This document shows, in pieces, positions 26,926-38,889 of a DNA stretch of 64,000 bases. The position numbers and the translations under genes were made by a program. The notes beneath the pieces are model-generated. The model did not search any database. It worked only from the letters and a program-made list of their open reading frames with translations, and was not told the origin of the DNA. Source of the stretch: Drosophila persimilis (lineage: Eukaryota > Arthropoda > Insecta > Diptera > Drosophilidae); contig NW_020825294.1 in NCBI RefSeq assembly GCF_003286085.1, forward strand, positions 4,712,001-4,776,000, written 5' to 3'. The stretch's first letter is position 1. Each line of letters starts with the position of its first letter.

Positions 26926-28462
26926 CTTCGGGCGCTCTCTTTTCGTCTCTCCTCTTTCCTGTTAGTTGTTTACAGTTAGTACTCGTTCGTTTATAGTTTA
27001 TAATTTCTTTCCCTCTTAAAATTGCTTAAAAAATGTGAATTTTTATTTCTTTTTTGTTGATGACGTGGACGGCGTGGGGTTCGTGAAGGCTACGCTACGA
27101 AAACTGATTTTAATATACTTTTCGTTTCTGATGTGCGGTGTATATATGTACACAGATATTACGGATGATTCAGCAGTCTGTTCTTCTGGCAATAATTTAT
27201 ATATTTTTGTATGTTCTGCGTTGGACGTTTTTTCGCACACGCAGCACTCTGTGATATATTTGAAAAATTCCTTAATTATGCAATTATATTCGGGTTGACT
27301 TTTCGAAACTTGTAAAACTGACAAGGAAAAACCTTAGCACAAAAACACACAAACACGAAGGGGGCACCGAACACAGCAGAGAAGTTATTGGGTACTACGG
27401 TGATGGATTCGGAGCGTGGAGTTGTTGTTCTCGGCTCTCGGTTCTCGTTATTCGGTACTCGGTACTGGGCCACTGCCTCGGTGCGGATGCGAGTGCGAAT
27501 GCGTATGCGTGTTGCGGTCTCGAGTTAAGATCACCAAATGAATGCCACCGACTGAACGCAGCCGACGCTGGTCTGGTCTGGTCTTTACTTTGCTTTTTAC
27601 TTGCTCGCGAGTGTTGACGCTCGCTCATGCGGCGCTCTCTCGCCGCCAGCAAGCACACACAGCCGAGACGGACGCCAGCAAAAAGCTCCAAGATAAGAGT
27701 GGCACCAGCACTGCGAGAAACCGTTGGTAAGTAATAGTAATCCACAGTAATATTACTTCATATGAACAGTAATAGTCGGAAACGACTTAAATTCGTCTGA
27801 TGAGCTCTGTCCGATCTTTAAGGCTCGACAATAGGCCTCCAAGTACCCCTAATTAAGACCCAGTGATTAAATTCAGTTTTGTAAATATAAAATGTATCTT
27901 AAACAGTGGATATTACCACGATTGACATTTGTAGCAGATACATTTAAAGATATTTATTTTGTTTACCCATAGGATTACGAGTATTCTATGCCTGCTAGAA
28001 TTAGCTCTCAGCGGCTGCAACTTTCCCTCAGTGTACGCTGACAGCTGTTGAACGTTTTCGACACTTTGCCAAGCAACAACATAGGAAAGGCCACAGCAAA
28101 AGCTTCTCGATTGGAGGAGTGGTGTGGTGGGTGGTTACTGTCCGATTATTTGAGTGTGTGTGCAAGTGTGGGTGCTTTACCTTGCCAACGGTACGCTCTC
28201 TCTCTCGCTTACTCTCCTCTGCACACTCCTCTCTGAACTGAACTGTGGCCACGCAAATAGAATAAATGATTGAGCGCAGACAGTGGCCAGACAACAACAC
28301 GTTTGAGGGGGTAATTGCCATGAGCGGATCTCTCGGCAACGGGGTGCCATAAACGCCGAGCGGTGCCCCCAGTCCCCTCCGGCAGTGTAATGCGCCCCTG
28401 TAGTCATCTATGACAAACGGAACGGCATCTTTGTAAATATTCAAATAAAAAGCACAAAGAAC

Positions 28463-28491
28463 AACACACACGCACACACACACACACACAC
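28463..28491. repeat. CA dinucleotide microsatellite
   Basis: CA run with one interruption (CG) in the nrv1-nrv2 intergenic region. Confidence 0.95.
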
Positions 28492-31400
28492 TAATCCAAC
28501 AGCTGCACGCTCTCACTCTGTCTCTCTGTCTCTCGCTCTGTTTCTATGTCTCTCTCCCGCTGTCCCACTGCGACATGCGCGCAGAGTGGAGTACATTGGC
28601 TGCTCCAGAGTTTGGAGAGTGGGGAGTGGGGGGAGGGAGAGTGCTTACTCCGCCGTTATGCTTAATGTACCGCTATCGTTGCATGTGATTTCCACTGGCT
28701 GCCTCTTGCATTAAAACCCAATGTTTAGGATCGTTCTTTCGACCTGTTGGGGAAATTTCCATGACAAAGCTTTCAGTGGTGCTCCGTTCTGTTGTTCCTT
28801 AATCATCGTTATAAGATTCATTCTTACGAGTAGCTTTTTGACAATGTCATGGCACTTTTGAGTTGATTAATCCCCATAAACGAGCATTTCCTACGCCCCG
28901 CACCGCCGCCACCCCGCTGCAACTCCAGAACAGACCGACGGCCCCCTGAATGTATCCTTGGGATTGTTCTCGATGGATACTTGGCATGGCATCCCCTTTG
29001 TAATCATCATAAATTGATTAAATTACACTTGACAACGACTTTATCCCCCAAGAGTACGAGTCGGCCCAGCACATCATTAGGTGCAAGAATTGTAAGTCGC
29101 ATTTCCCCGTTTTCTCATTGGGAGTGGAGCGGGGCAGCCCACTCGACAGCGAGATGGAAGGAGATGCCAATCAGCAATTGATAAGAAGGAAACCCCATCC
29201 ATAATGGTCCATGGAGAGTCCATTACCCGTACAAATTATGTGTGAAATTATGTTCGGAAAAAGCCCCTGCCACTGCTTGTTGTAGCCCCAACAGGTCGGT
29301 TATATCTGGTTATATCCAAACCCTGTTTATCCTCCTTTCATGAAAGAAGTTCCCTTGTCGCACTGGAGCCTCAACTTGAATCTCAGCTCTGAATTAAGCA
29401 AATGATAATTACAGCAGACAGAGACCGAGACCGAGACCCGACCCGAAGATACTTACTTACTCCATTGGCCCCTCGGGGTATATGTACATATGTGTCTGGC
29501 AAACCAGTTTATCTGGTCTGAACTGAAGTGTTTGTGATTTTTCCAGCTGTGATTCCCGTCTGTGTGTGGGTGTGTGCCCAGAGATCTTTCCATCCCCGAT
29601 CCCATTGGGCTTCCTCATTAGAGATGAGTTTTGATTTCTGTCATTTAGCGAGTGATTTCTGTCATTATTTGCAGTCTGTACTCGAAAGAGAGGGGACAAT
29701 CCTCTGTAGCCAATTAGCTCTCAATTAGATGGTTGCTAAAATATACCCCCAGACACATACATATCGCAGTACATGCATGTCTGTGTCTAGATCTATTGAT
29801 TACACTCTCGGAGCACAAAAGCGATCGAGCATAATGGCTCCTCTCCCTCTTGACGTCACTGAATACAAATTTTGAAAAGATTTCGCTGATATTGTTTGTG
29901 GATTGGAATCATTGAAACAAAAGCCACAGAACTACAAATGCTGTTACGTCAATGTGGAAAGAAAACCTGTATGGAACCATAAAACCGAACTGAACTGAAC
30001 ACTTTCGAGTGCTCTAAGAAATCTCTACCATCTGAGTGATAAATTCTGTTGGCTTTACCAGCCTCTATCTTATCAAAGAACTTAAAATATTAATTATTTC
30101 TGTATTGGAGATTTGGAGTAGCTATGCTCGCTCCTTGAGTTTTTATTGGGCTATCGATAAACCACCACCATCATCATCATCATCATCGACAATATATTTC
30201 AACTATCTGCAGGTTCGTTTAGCACATTGATTAATACACCATTATCGGATGGATGTTGATGTTGCCTCTGGTGTTGGTGCCGGTACCAGTGCAAACCTGA
30301 ATCCGGGCGATCGATCCCCTTGTGAAACACTGTCTCATCTGGTGAATTTTAACAGCCAAATATTGATCTCCGATCGGGTACACTTTGAGTGCGTTCAACA
30401 TTTGATTGAGGCACTCTGTCCCTCAGTGCCCCTCGAGGGAACGATCTCCCGATAGCGTGAATGGGAACGTGTTCGATAGTCGCGCTGATGAGTTTGTACC
30501 CCTAATTGATTAGCACAAATGCAAAAGTAAACCTTTCGCCTGGCAATTTAAAAATAAACAATATATCAAAAAGCAAACACCAGCCAGCAGCAGCATTCTG
30601 TTAATGATTTCCAATGACGCAATTGGCCGAATCGGCCCGATAAGTTCTCAATAAATGTGTCTCTCGACGACCGCCATATACATCTACATATATGTATGTA
30701 TGTAGGTGGGTGAAAGCGTATCAATCTGGCTTTTAAGTTTTGTATTTATTGTCAGTTGGCCATCCGAATGGTCGCTGACCAGTGACCAGTGACCAGTGCC
30801 TCGAGGTGACGGCAGAGATTGCAGTGATTTTGTTTTATCAGCAGTTCCCGTGTGCCTTGAGGCATTCGCTATCTTATCAGGCACCGGGCAGACGATTACG
30901 TTTACGTAAATCCAATGTGTGGCCATATGACGGGGAGGCATGCGAGCACCCAGATTGATGGACCTGCCTAATCTTGGTATGAGTTGGTATAAGTGGTATC
31001 TAAGTAGGTTGTAACCAGCTGATATACAGCTCTCAGACGTTACATTGTGGCAACGCTTCTGCCCGCTAAAAATTCCACAGCTTGTCTTTGGGTTTCTCTA
31101 TTTTTTCATTTGACTTTTATTGAAAACGATTTGTGAAGTGATTTCTCAGCCGCTGGCCACAGTTCACTCTCTGTAGATAGATAATAGTGGAGCTTACAAT
31201 TAAATTATGTTTCTGTTTCTGTTCTTTTTCTGTTCTGTTTCTGTTGCCAATATCAATTCCTAAACTTTGTCTCTTTGCTTGTTTTCATGTAATGCGGATG
31301 GGCTTTAACATTTCTCTAAAAATATGATCTACACTGAAACTACGTAATATTAAGGGGATCGTTTGGTTCACAAAAATTGGTCTGTGGTGGTCACGAGTAA

Positions 31401-31631
31401 ATGTATAGTAAAAGGATTTGTCGGTGCAGTTAGTAAACATTTCTTTCGCTATATAGTAATCATTATAAATTTAAATATCTAAAGGGCGATTATGTGTTTA
31501 AAATGTACTTTTATTTATCTCTCTTTTGCCAGAAATGGTAGTCAAATTTTGTTGAAATGGCAGTTTGAATTTGATTTTCATTTAAAACATTTTTCGCAGC
31601 GCTTAATGAGATTCATACTTGGCTAGCCTTC

Positions 31632-31657
31632 GTTATTATTATTATTATTATTATTAG
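31632..31657. repeat. ATT trinucleotide microsatellite
   Basis: About eight ATT copies followed at once by an inverted stretch (ATTATTATAATAATAATG), so the pair can form a small hairpin. It lies near the end of the nrv2 transcript. Confidence 0.9.
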
Positions 31658-31894
31658 GGATGGTATTATTATAATAATAATGTTGTTCTTCTTAATTTCT
31701 TTCCCCATTTCGGCCTTCAGTTTTGTAAACTATTATGAAATTTATCATTATTATTTTGTTTTGTTTTTTGTTTGTTTTGTAATGCAAAAACATTGCTCAT
31801 AATCATTAAAATCATCTCTTAGGCGGTACACTACATTCTCGCTAAATATATATTTTTTATAGCTATATATTTTCTGTATAAGAAGAGATTCGAA

Positions 31895-31900
31895 TTTATT
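31895..31900 (-). terminator. Candidate nrv2 poly(A) signal
   Basis: AATAAA on the minus strand, about 310 nt after the stop at 32,209. Other copies occur further on (near 31,508), so the 3' end is not fixed by sequence alone. Confidence 0.4.
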
Positions 31901-32208
31901 AAATTGTGATATCTAAGAAATTTACGTTAATTTGTGGTTTACGGAGCATCTATGGGGTTTTCAAATTTCAAAATATCGTGTAAAGGTGACTACACATTAA
32001 ATAGTAAACGGTAAATGGTAAATAGTAAATAGTTATATCCAAAAAATGTTTCTTGTTTCGCGTGGGACTGTTTCACAATTAATTTTGCAATTTAGCAACG
32101 TTCATAGATTTGGTGTCTCGTGGACTCTGGATCGCCCGTACGGTGTGTCTCCTAGGTCTACATATAATAGTTCACAACATCCATCATATCCATCTGATCG
32201 ATCCCAGA

Positions 32209-35200
32209 TTAGTCAATCAGCAGCTCGTAGTGCACCGAGCCGATCCTCTCCTTGCGATCGTGATGGATGTTCCGGGCCCAGGCCTTGCACTCCACATTGA
32301 TGATGATGCCACCTGAAAGGGGAAGGGATACGTATACATGTAGTGAACGATCTTCGAAGGGACTGCTGGGACCACTCACGCCTGGGACGCTGGAAGTGAA
32401 CAGCCACCAGAGGACTCAGGTATCCCTCGGAGTTCTGGTAGGGATAGAAGTAGCCGGGGAAGCCCCGAACGGGCAAGTAGTTGACAGCTCCAATGTTCTC
32501 CTGATCGGCAGGGTTCTCGCCCTCGCACGACACCCAGATCGTGTTGAGCTATAAATAAGTGTTCATAATAATACTGATCTATGATTGTCCTTTCCTTCTG
32601 TACCTTGTGCGGCTGCGTTTTCTCGACCTCGGCAATGTAGGTCTTGAGGCTCAGTGGCATCGTTTGGGGCAGGTCCTTCGAGTCGTTGTAGTACTCCGGT
32701 ATCCAGCCATAGATCTTGTTCAACTTCAGGAAGATGCACGGGGCACTCTTGTGGTAGCTGTAGTTGTTCTCCTTTGTGCAGGGAGTCCACGACTTGATGT
32801 CCACATCGCACACCTGGCCCTTCGGCGGCGGCTGGTTGTAGTCGCAGTTGTAGATGTTCTGACCGCGACCGGGAGTCAGGCCAGGCACCTTGTACACTGT
32901 AATATTTGCAGAGCATTAGAAGAGGTTAGTTATTCCAGCCCAGATGATATTACCAGCCAAGAAGTCATCCAGGGAGTCTGTCCAATGCTTGTAGTTCTCA
33001 TGCTGTGTTCCCTTGTACCAGATCAGAGTGCTCTCCACATTGTCCATTGGCGGCAGGGGACGAAAGCCGAGACCTAAGGGAATATGTATCCAAAGTTAGT
33101 CCCATTTTGGGGTGCGCCTTCAAGGTACTACTCACCTGGATTCGTGCCGATGATCGATTCGTCGAGGGTCCATTTGGGGATGCGAGGATCAAGGGTCTGG
33201 AAGAAGACCCACATGCAGATGGCCACCAAGGCGCCGAGCACTCCATAGAAGGCCACATAGAATATTCCAATCTTGGCTGCGAAAGAGGAAATACTTATTA
33301 GATTACAATTAAGATGAAGACTGAGAGAGAGAGCGACCCAAGCCCCAGAGACTCTCAATTGAGATGATTGAATTAATCACTTGAGAGTTGTCGTCGGTCA
33401 ACGATGGGTTAACCGTCTAATTAATCGACGGGGCAATCACCAAGGGGGCACCCAGACAGCCGGCATTACTCAGATATAAACAAAGCTGGGGAATCGGAAA
33501 CCCAAGTTCTCGAGTTCGTGGAAAGTGGCGGCCAACTGACGCCGAGCACCGCCAAGCCGTTCTCTGAATCATCCAGATACAATAATAATAATACACACAT
33601 ATATCTATAAGTACGTATAGATAGACTCGCGCTGGGACTCTTAGATTTTCTTAAGAGAATTCTCTTAATGAGTCGGATGCGCTCAAGAGCAAGCAATTAG
33701 AGCTCTCCAAACGGGTGTGTGCGTGCGAGTGTGTTGAGTGATCGCTCTTCGGGTACTACGTACGTATGTGTGCGGGTTTGTGCCTCTGAAGAGCGGAGTA
33801 GTATCGACATAACCTCAACTCCCAGAAGAAGTTGGCCAGCAAATGCCAAGAGATATTTAACAGAGCTCGAACCCAAAGAGGGAAAGAGAGGAACCCCGAG
33901 CAAAGAGAGTGAGTTCAAGCCAAGATCAAAGTGTATGCTTGGGGTCAATAGAATTTAGAAATATTTATTGCTGCTATTGAGTTTTGTATTTGGAGAAAAG
34001 TACTCGGAAAACATAGCTCCAGGCAATGAACAAAGAAAATAAGAGAACTACTAATTAAAGCCATTGTTTCTTTGTGTTTTCAAGAGAACTCCAAACAAAA
34101 ACAGAGCCCCAAAGAAGTACTAAATTTCTTTGAAAGCTGTTCCATTATTCTCATTATTTTGTTGCTTTGTTTTCATTGCGAATGCAGTTCAAAGAGATGT
34201 TCTCACAGAGAGAAAGATATTTCGAATATTAGAGATTTTCCACTATTTCCCATGCTCTTCTTTTTATTTGGATTTTCCTTTGGTTCGGGCTTTCGCCATG
34301 CCCATTTCAGCATAATTGCATTGCACACTAGACACTCGTATATAGGTCTATATATAGCCAGTGGGCCTTGGGCTTGCCAAGAATATCTTTTTAAATGCCA
34401 ATAGTCAGACTTTTGGCGACCCCAGCAGAGGCACAACCTTTCCATCCAATTGAAAGATGAAAACATGTACTATATCCGATTGCTTAAGTAGCGGCAATTG
34501 CCAGAGAGACACAGAGATGCAGGTTCCCAAGGCTCGACCCCATTCGCGAACACTTTTCTGTATCATGTTAATTTGGCCAGCATTCGTTCCTCTAACGAAA
34601 TTGCACTTCAAGTGCAACCAGCGACTCCCCATTCCGCTCCACTCCACTCCTCGAAGTGTGTCAACCCCAGCCACCAGCCACCAGCCACCATTCACAACCC
34701 ACAAAAAGGTCTAATGGAACGACTGTAATTAAAATAACTCTCAACGAAAATGTGAGCCATTCGACATGGAAATGGGGAGGTATTGAGGGTACACATTACT
34801 CGTACAGTGAAGGCTCCAGAGAGAGGTTTTAAGTATAGGCATACCAAGTGATTTATGATTGGGGTTGAAACAAAGTAGATCCAAAATAATCACGTTTGCC
34901 TGTTCTACGACTGAGAGTCGAGGTAATAATTACCCCATTGGAAATACCAATATCTAAACTACTAGAAAATCCATTTAAATATTACGAGTAGCCAGCCGAG
35001 CAGCCGCCTATAACTTACCCCATGATGCACGATCCCTGTTCATGACCGTGCCCGTCTCGGAGTTATATAAGAACTGGCCCAGATGGAAGGGTCTGGGCTT
35101 ACGTATGTTGGCCAGATCCTCGTCCGTAAAGGACTTTGACATGGGTTGTGCCTTGGACATGATTTGGTGGGTTCTTTACTTTAAAGATGTTTTATTTTTT

Positions 35201-36746
35201 GATTTTTTTTTCGGTGGATTACTTAAGTAAATACTTTGTTTGTAAGCACTCTTGGTCGATATTTCGAATCTAAGGGGATACAAAACAAAAACAATGAGAA
35301 CACTGTAGGGAAGTACAGGACTTGTATGGGATCTTTGGATCTGTTGCGGCGCACTTTTTCGGTTGTTTCGTCGCAGTCTTATGCCCGCCGACTGTTTTGT
35401 AACATTGCTAATAATTCGAAAATCATTTTCAGAATTATATATTTTGCCATTTACAGTTTTTCATTCATTTTTCCTTTTTGCACTTGCACTGGCACTGCCA
35501 CTGGCACTGGCACAGATGTATCTACAAAAGTGTTGGGTTGGTACTCGCAGATGCGGATGACACGTTTGCTGGCTCTTTTCCACACACTTTTCGGGCTCTC
35601 ACTACCGCCACCGCCACCACCCCACCTCTCTCTCTCCCTCTCTTGCTCTTCCGCTCTGTATCTCGCTCTCTCTTTGCTTCACTCTAGTCGTACCCGTTTC
35701 CACCCTCTCGCCTTTGTGGCAGTCTTTGGCGCGTTTTTTCGGTTCTTCTTTACTTGCCACAACAGGAGGCAGGCACGGCACCAGTCGCCGACGATTAGGG
35801 GACGAGCCTCCTCCAGTTGTAGACCAACAAGTTGGTGTATCCGCCAGATACTTTGAGCAAGAGCCGTACAGAGGGAAGAGGAGAGTCTTATGCGGTCTGC
35901 GGCATGGTTCCGTTTCACTGTTGCTCTTTGTGGCGCTTCCAATGCCGCATTGGCATTGACCCGGCATTGGCAAGCTGGCAGATACGAAAGTATTGTATCT
36001 CGGCTGCATTTCGTCTGTCCACATATATGTATGTACATATCTCTACTTATTTTTGCATCCGAGCTGCAACAACAAACTATGCCAGCTCTTGCCAAACGCG
36101 CACACACAGACACACACTCTGGCACTCTTGCGCGTACGCGTATCTGTGAGTGTGTGGCTTGTATCTCTTAGGTGTGCTCTTAGCGCTTTGAGACCAGGCC
36201 ACATACAACAAACAACCACACCTTTTTGAAGCAACAGCAGAGCGGCGTTCGCTCGTTCTTCTGGGCAACGGAACCTCAAAAGACCAGAGACTCCCAAAAC
36301 CCAGAGATATTTTGCTTCTTCTTTAAGTTTTACTCTTTCTAAACGCAAGTGTGTGTGTGTGTGTGGTTCAGCGTTTCGGGCGTGACAAAATTTCGAGCAT
36401 TTTATGGATATTTTTATGGCTTTACGAGTATCTTGCGATATTTGTCTGTTGTAAAAAACTTGACGCACTTCACGCACCGCCCTGCAAGCCCTGGCTCCCC
36501 TCTCCAGGCACCACCCAACTAACACTCCGAGAAGGAACTCCGTAGCTCGAATTTTATTTCGGTTTCAATACTAGACTCGACTCGTCTCGACTTGTATTTT
36601 CCAGTCTGCCGTCGCACGTTTAGTCGCCGCTCAAAACCAATCCAGACTGTAGGCCAAACCAAACTCGAAAGTCTGTCAATATCAAACAACGGACTTGGCT
36701 TGAGTCAGTTTTTGGCTGGGCTTGTTTCGGTTTTTCGTCCGGGCTG

Positions 36747-36777
<31 letters not shown>

Positions 36778-38889
36778 CGCGCACTCTGAGAGAACCGAGT
36801 TTGTTTTGAGTGGAAAACGCTTTTGGCGGCATTTCTCGTTCGAGTGGTTTGCGGCATGCGGAATAATGGGTGGTTTCCGACTTGGGGTTGGGCTGGCGCT
36901 GCGGCTGGGGCTGGCGCTGGGGCTGGGCTGGGTTTTCTGGACTGAGATTGGGTTGCATTGTGCTGGGACTCGGACTCGCACTCGCACTCGGGGCTTTGTA
37001 ATTGTCGTGGAAATGAATGTCTCGTTTCTGGCCTGCACTTGCTTTAATTAGGCGCGGCAGAGGGTGATTAGTGGCGTTTGATGCACATTAAGTGCAAATT
37101 GCTCATGGCCACACCGAGAGAATGCCCCACTTAGAATCCCACATCCAGCCAAGGATTTATTATGATGACGAGTGAATTTTCTTTCAGTGCAGCATTCTGT
37201 GGTGGTACCTGCACCGGTAGCCGATCGTTTGAGCCTTCACCTTCGGTCGAAAACCAACAACCCTCCCGCCCCGGCTCCCGATCAATACACAGGCACATCT
37301 CACTGCTTGAGGGTGTGCGTGCGTATCTGTGTGTGTATGCCTTTGGGCTAGATTCGTTGGCCAAACAGAGGGCAAAACCAGTTTCCGAAAGCGGCCACAG
37401 GACATGCGATACAATCGAAGAAACAAAAGGAGGCCTGCCAGAGAGACTAACTAACTAAAGGGGGAAAAAAAACCAAATCCAAGGAACACAAACAGTCAAC
37501 AAATTTGCGTACAACTCCAAGAAGCTTCCAAGCCACTGCTTTCCACGGCTCTCTGGGGTTGCTTTTAACACATGGGGTGGGTTCTTCACCCCACCAGCTA
37601 CTTGGCATTCCCACCAAAATAATGTCGAACCAACTATTCAACATTCCACTCTCTCACATGTTCCCATAAATATTTCACTCTCTTTTGGTCTTTCATCTCC
37701 ATAGCATAAGAATGGAATGGCCAGGACCATGAGGCAGCCTTTGAGCGCTCAGAACGAAGGACACATCGAAGAGGAAGAGGGCCAGCTCTGGTGACGGCAT
37801 CGTGGAGTACCCCCTCAAGGTAAACCCAATACAATACAATTCCAGGCTCCCATACGTTCATTGCAAAATCATCCAAAGTTATGTGGTAGAGGAATCTCTT
37901 TTAGCAGCTATGATATAGGCATATTATAGACAGGATGTATGTAGATACGCTTTTATTATGAGATGGATTTCAGGATACAGAAAGAAGGACAAAGTAATCA
38001 AATCGGGGGCAAGCCCCCTGCCCAGTCGCTTTATTCGTGCGCCAAAATATGGAACGACTATCCAAAACTTTTGCATATTCGAGAGAGTTAAGCGCAGAAT
38101 TTCTTTCATTCCCCTATTTAATCGGTTTAGCCAAAGGATTCTGCAGCATTCAGGCCCTTGAGACATCAGTGAGGTACGTGGGAGGATACCTTTTGGGGGT
38201 CAAAGCTGAACAGCAGGTGACTGCCTCCAACGGATTTAATTTGTCGAAAAGATTGCTCTACAGAACATAGCTGTAGCTGGGGTCATAGACTGATTGCATA
38301 ATGGCATAATTGACCGATATGTTGGACAAGTACTCTATGGGTATGTACTTGTAAGCCCCCCACAGAACCTCCGAACAGATCAGAGCAGAACAGAACAGAG
38401 CTCACAGTCGAGTCCCGTCGAATCCAACGGTGGGGCCCACGAAATGTCATTGGACAGGCAATAAAAAACGGACTCATAGATGCAGAAGCATAGCGACGGA
38501 TTAAGTGGATACAATACGAGTATCTCTGCGTTCAGGTCTGATATTCTGAATTCTGAATGTGTATTTGTATGCGCTAATGCGACAACAAAAGAGATTTCTT
38601 TTGATTAAATCCAAACTGGCAGATAGACAGACCGACTAACAGACCGACAGACCGACTTGAGTCTGCGGTACTGCGGCACTGCGGCCGTGGGGCACTTACG
38701 TAATGGATATAGAGCTAAGATCCGTGTGGCACTTATCGACTTACCCCAGCTATCGATGGTGCGTCCGAAGTAGGAGTTGTTCTCGGAGTCGTAGACCATC
38801 TGCTTGAGGGACTTCTTCTTGGGACGTTCCGGTGGCCGGGAATAGTACTGCTGGAAGCCATCGATGCAGTCCTCGGTGATGGTCGGCAT
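32209..38889 (-). CDS. nrv2: Na+/K+-ATPase beta subunit nervana 2, isoform B, 323 aa
   Basis: Six coding exons: 38889-38745, 33276-33136, 33073-32954, 32896-32604, 32548-32380, 32312-32209 (TAA), 972 nt in phase. The tail starts MPTITEDCIDGFQQYYS and includes QMVYDSENNSYFGRTIDSW, paralogous to the nrv1 tail. The membrane helix is GIFYVAFYGVLGALVAICMW. The ectodomain carries GTNPGLGFRPLPP, CDYNQPP, PCIFLKLNKIYGWIPEYY, VSCEGEN, RGFPGYFYPYQN and the C-terminus SVHYELLID. It forms sodium pumps in neurons and glia and, independently of pumping, supports septate junctions (family knowledge). Motif spacing and length match the fly protein closely. An alternative first exon lies at 35160-35019. Confidence 0.93.
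33277..35018 (-). other. nrv2 intron between isoform A exon and shared exons
   Basis: About 1.7 kb of AT-rich intron. I see no exon or repeat of note. Confidence 0.6.
35019..35160 (-). CDS. nrv2: nrv2 alternative first coding exon (isoform A)
   Basis: ATG at 35160. The exon encodes MSKAQPMSKSFTDEDLANIR through NRDRASWG and ends phase 1 at TGGG|GTAAGT, exactly the phase needed by the shared exon at 33276. With the common exons it gives 969 nt, 322 aa. The tail sequence is unlike isoform B (only the SW near the membrane is kept), so the two promoters give beta subunits that differ only in the cytoplasmic tail. CT-rich tracts at 35,628-35,690 and 36,753-36,778 could mark its promoter. Confidence 0.9.
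35161..38744 (-). other. nrv2 intron and isoform A promoter region
   Basis: CT-rich stretches (35,628-35,690; 36,753-36,778), a short GT tract near 36,350 and GGCTGG repeats near 36,890-36,930. 37,760-38,330 holds short coding-like stretches on the plus strand that are broken by stops and match nothing I recognise. Confidence 0.45.
36753..36778. repeat. CT dinucleotide microsatellite upstream of nrv2 isoform A
   Basis: CT run of about 26 bp. GAGA-type tracts are common near fly promoters, but the start site here is not defined. Confidence 0.9.

Larger units (their letters stand above)
26926..31894. other. nrv1 upstream region and nrv1-nrv2 intergenic
   Basis: Includes the nrv1 5' leader (purine-rich just above 26,925), a CA tract at 28,463-28,491 and a CT-rich tract near 28,510-28,560. 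TATCGATA, a DREF-type octamer, is at about 30,153. An ATT repeat is at 31,632-31,657, followed by inverted ATTATTATAATAATAAT. No gene recognised. Confidence 0.45.

Noticed and set aside
30036..30455. Small plus-strand frames in the nrv1-nrv2 interval
   Set aside because: Simple-sequence driven (CAT repeats) and without promoter, splice or domain support.
37760..38330. Short coding-like stretches in the nrv2 intron (for example VRYVGGYLLGVKAEQQ)
   Set aside because: Frames are broken by stops and match no family I recognise; too weak to call a pseudogene.
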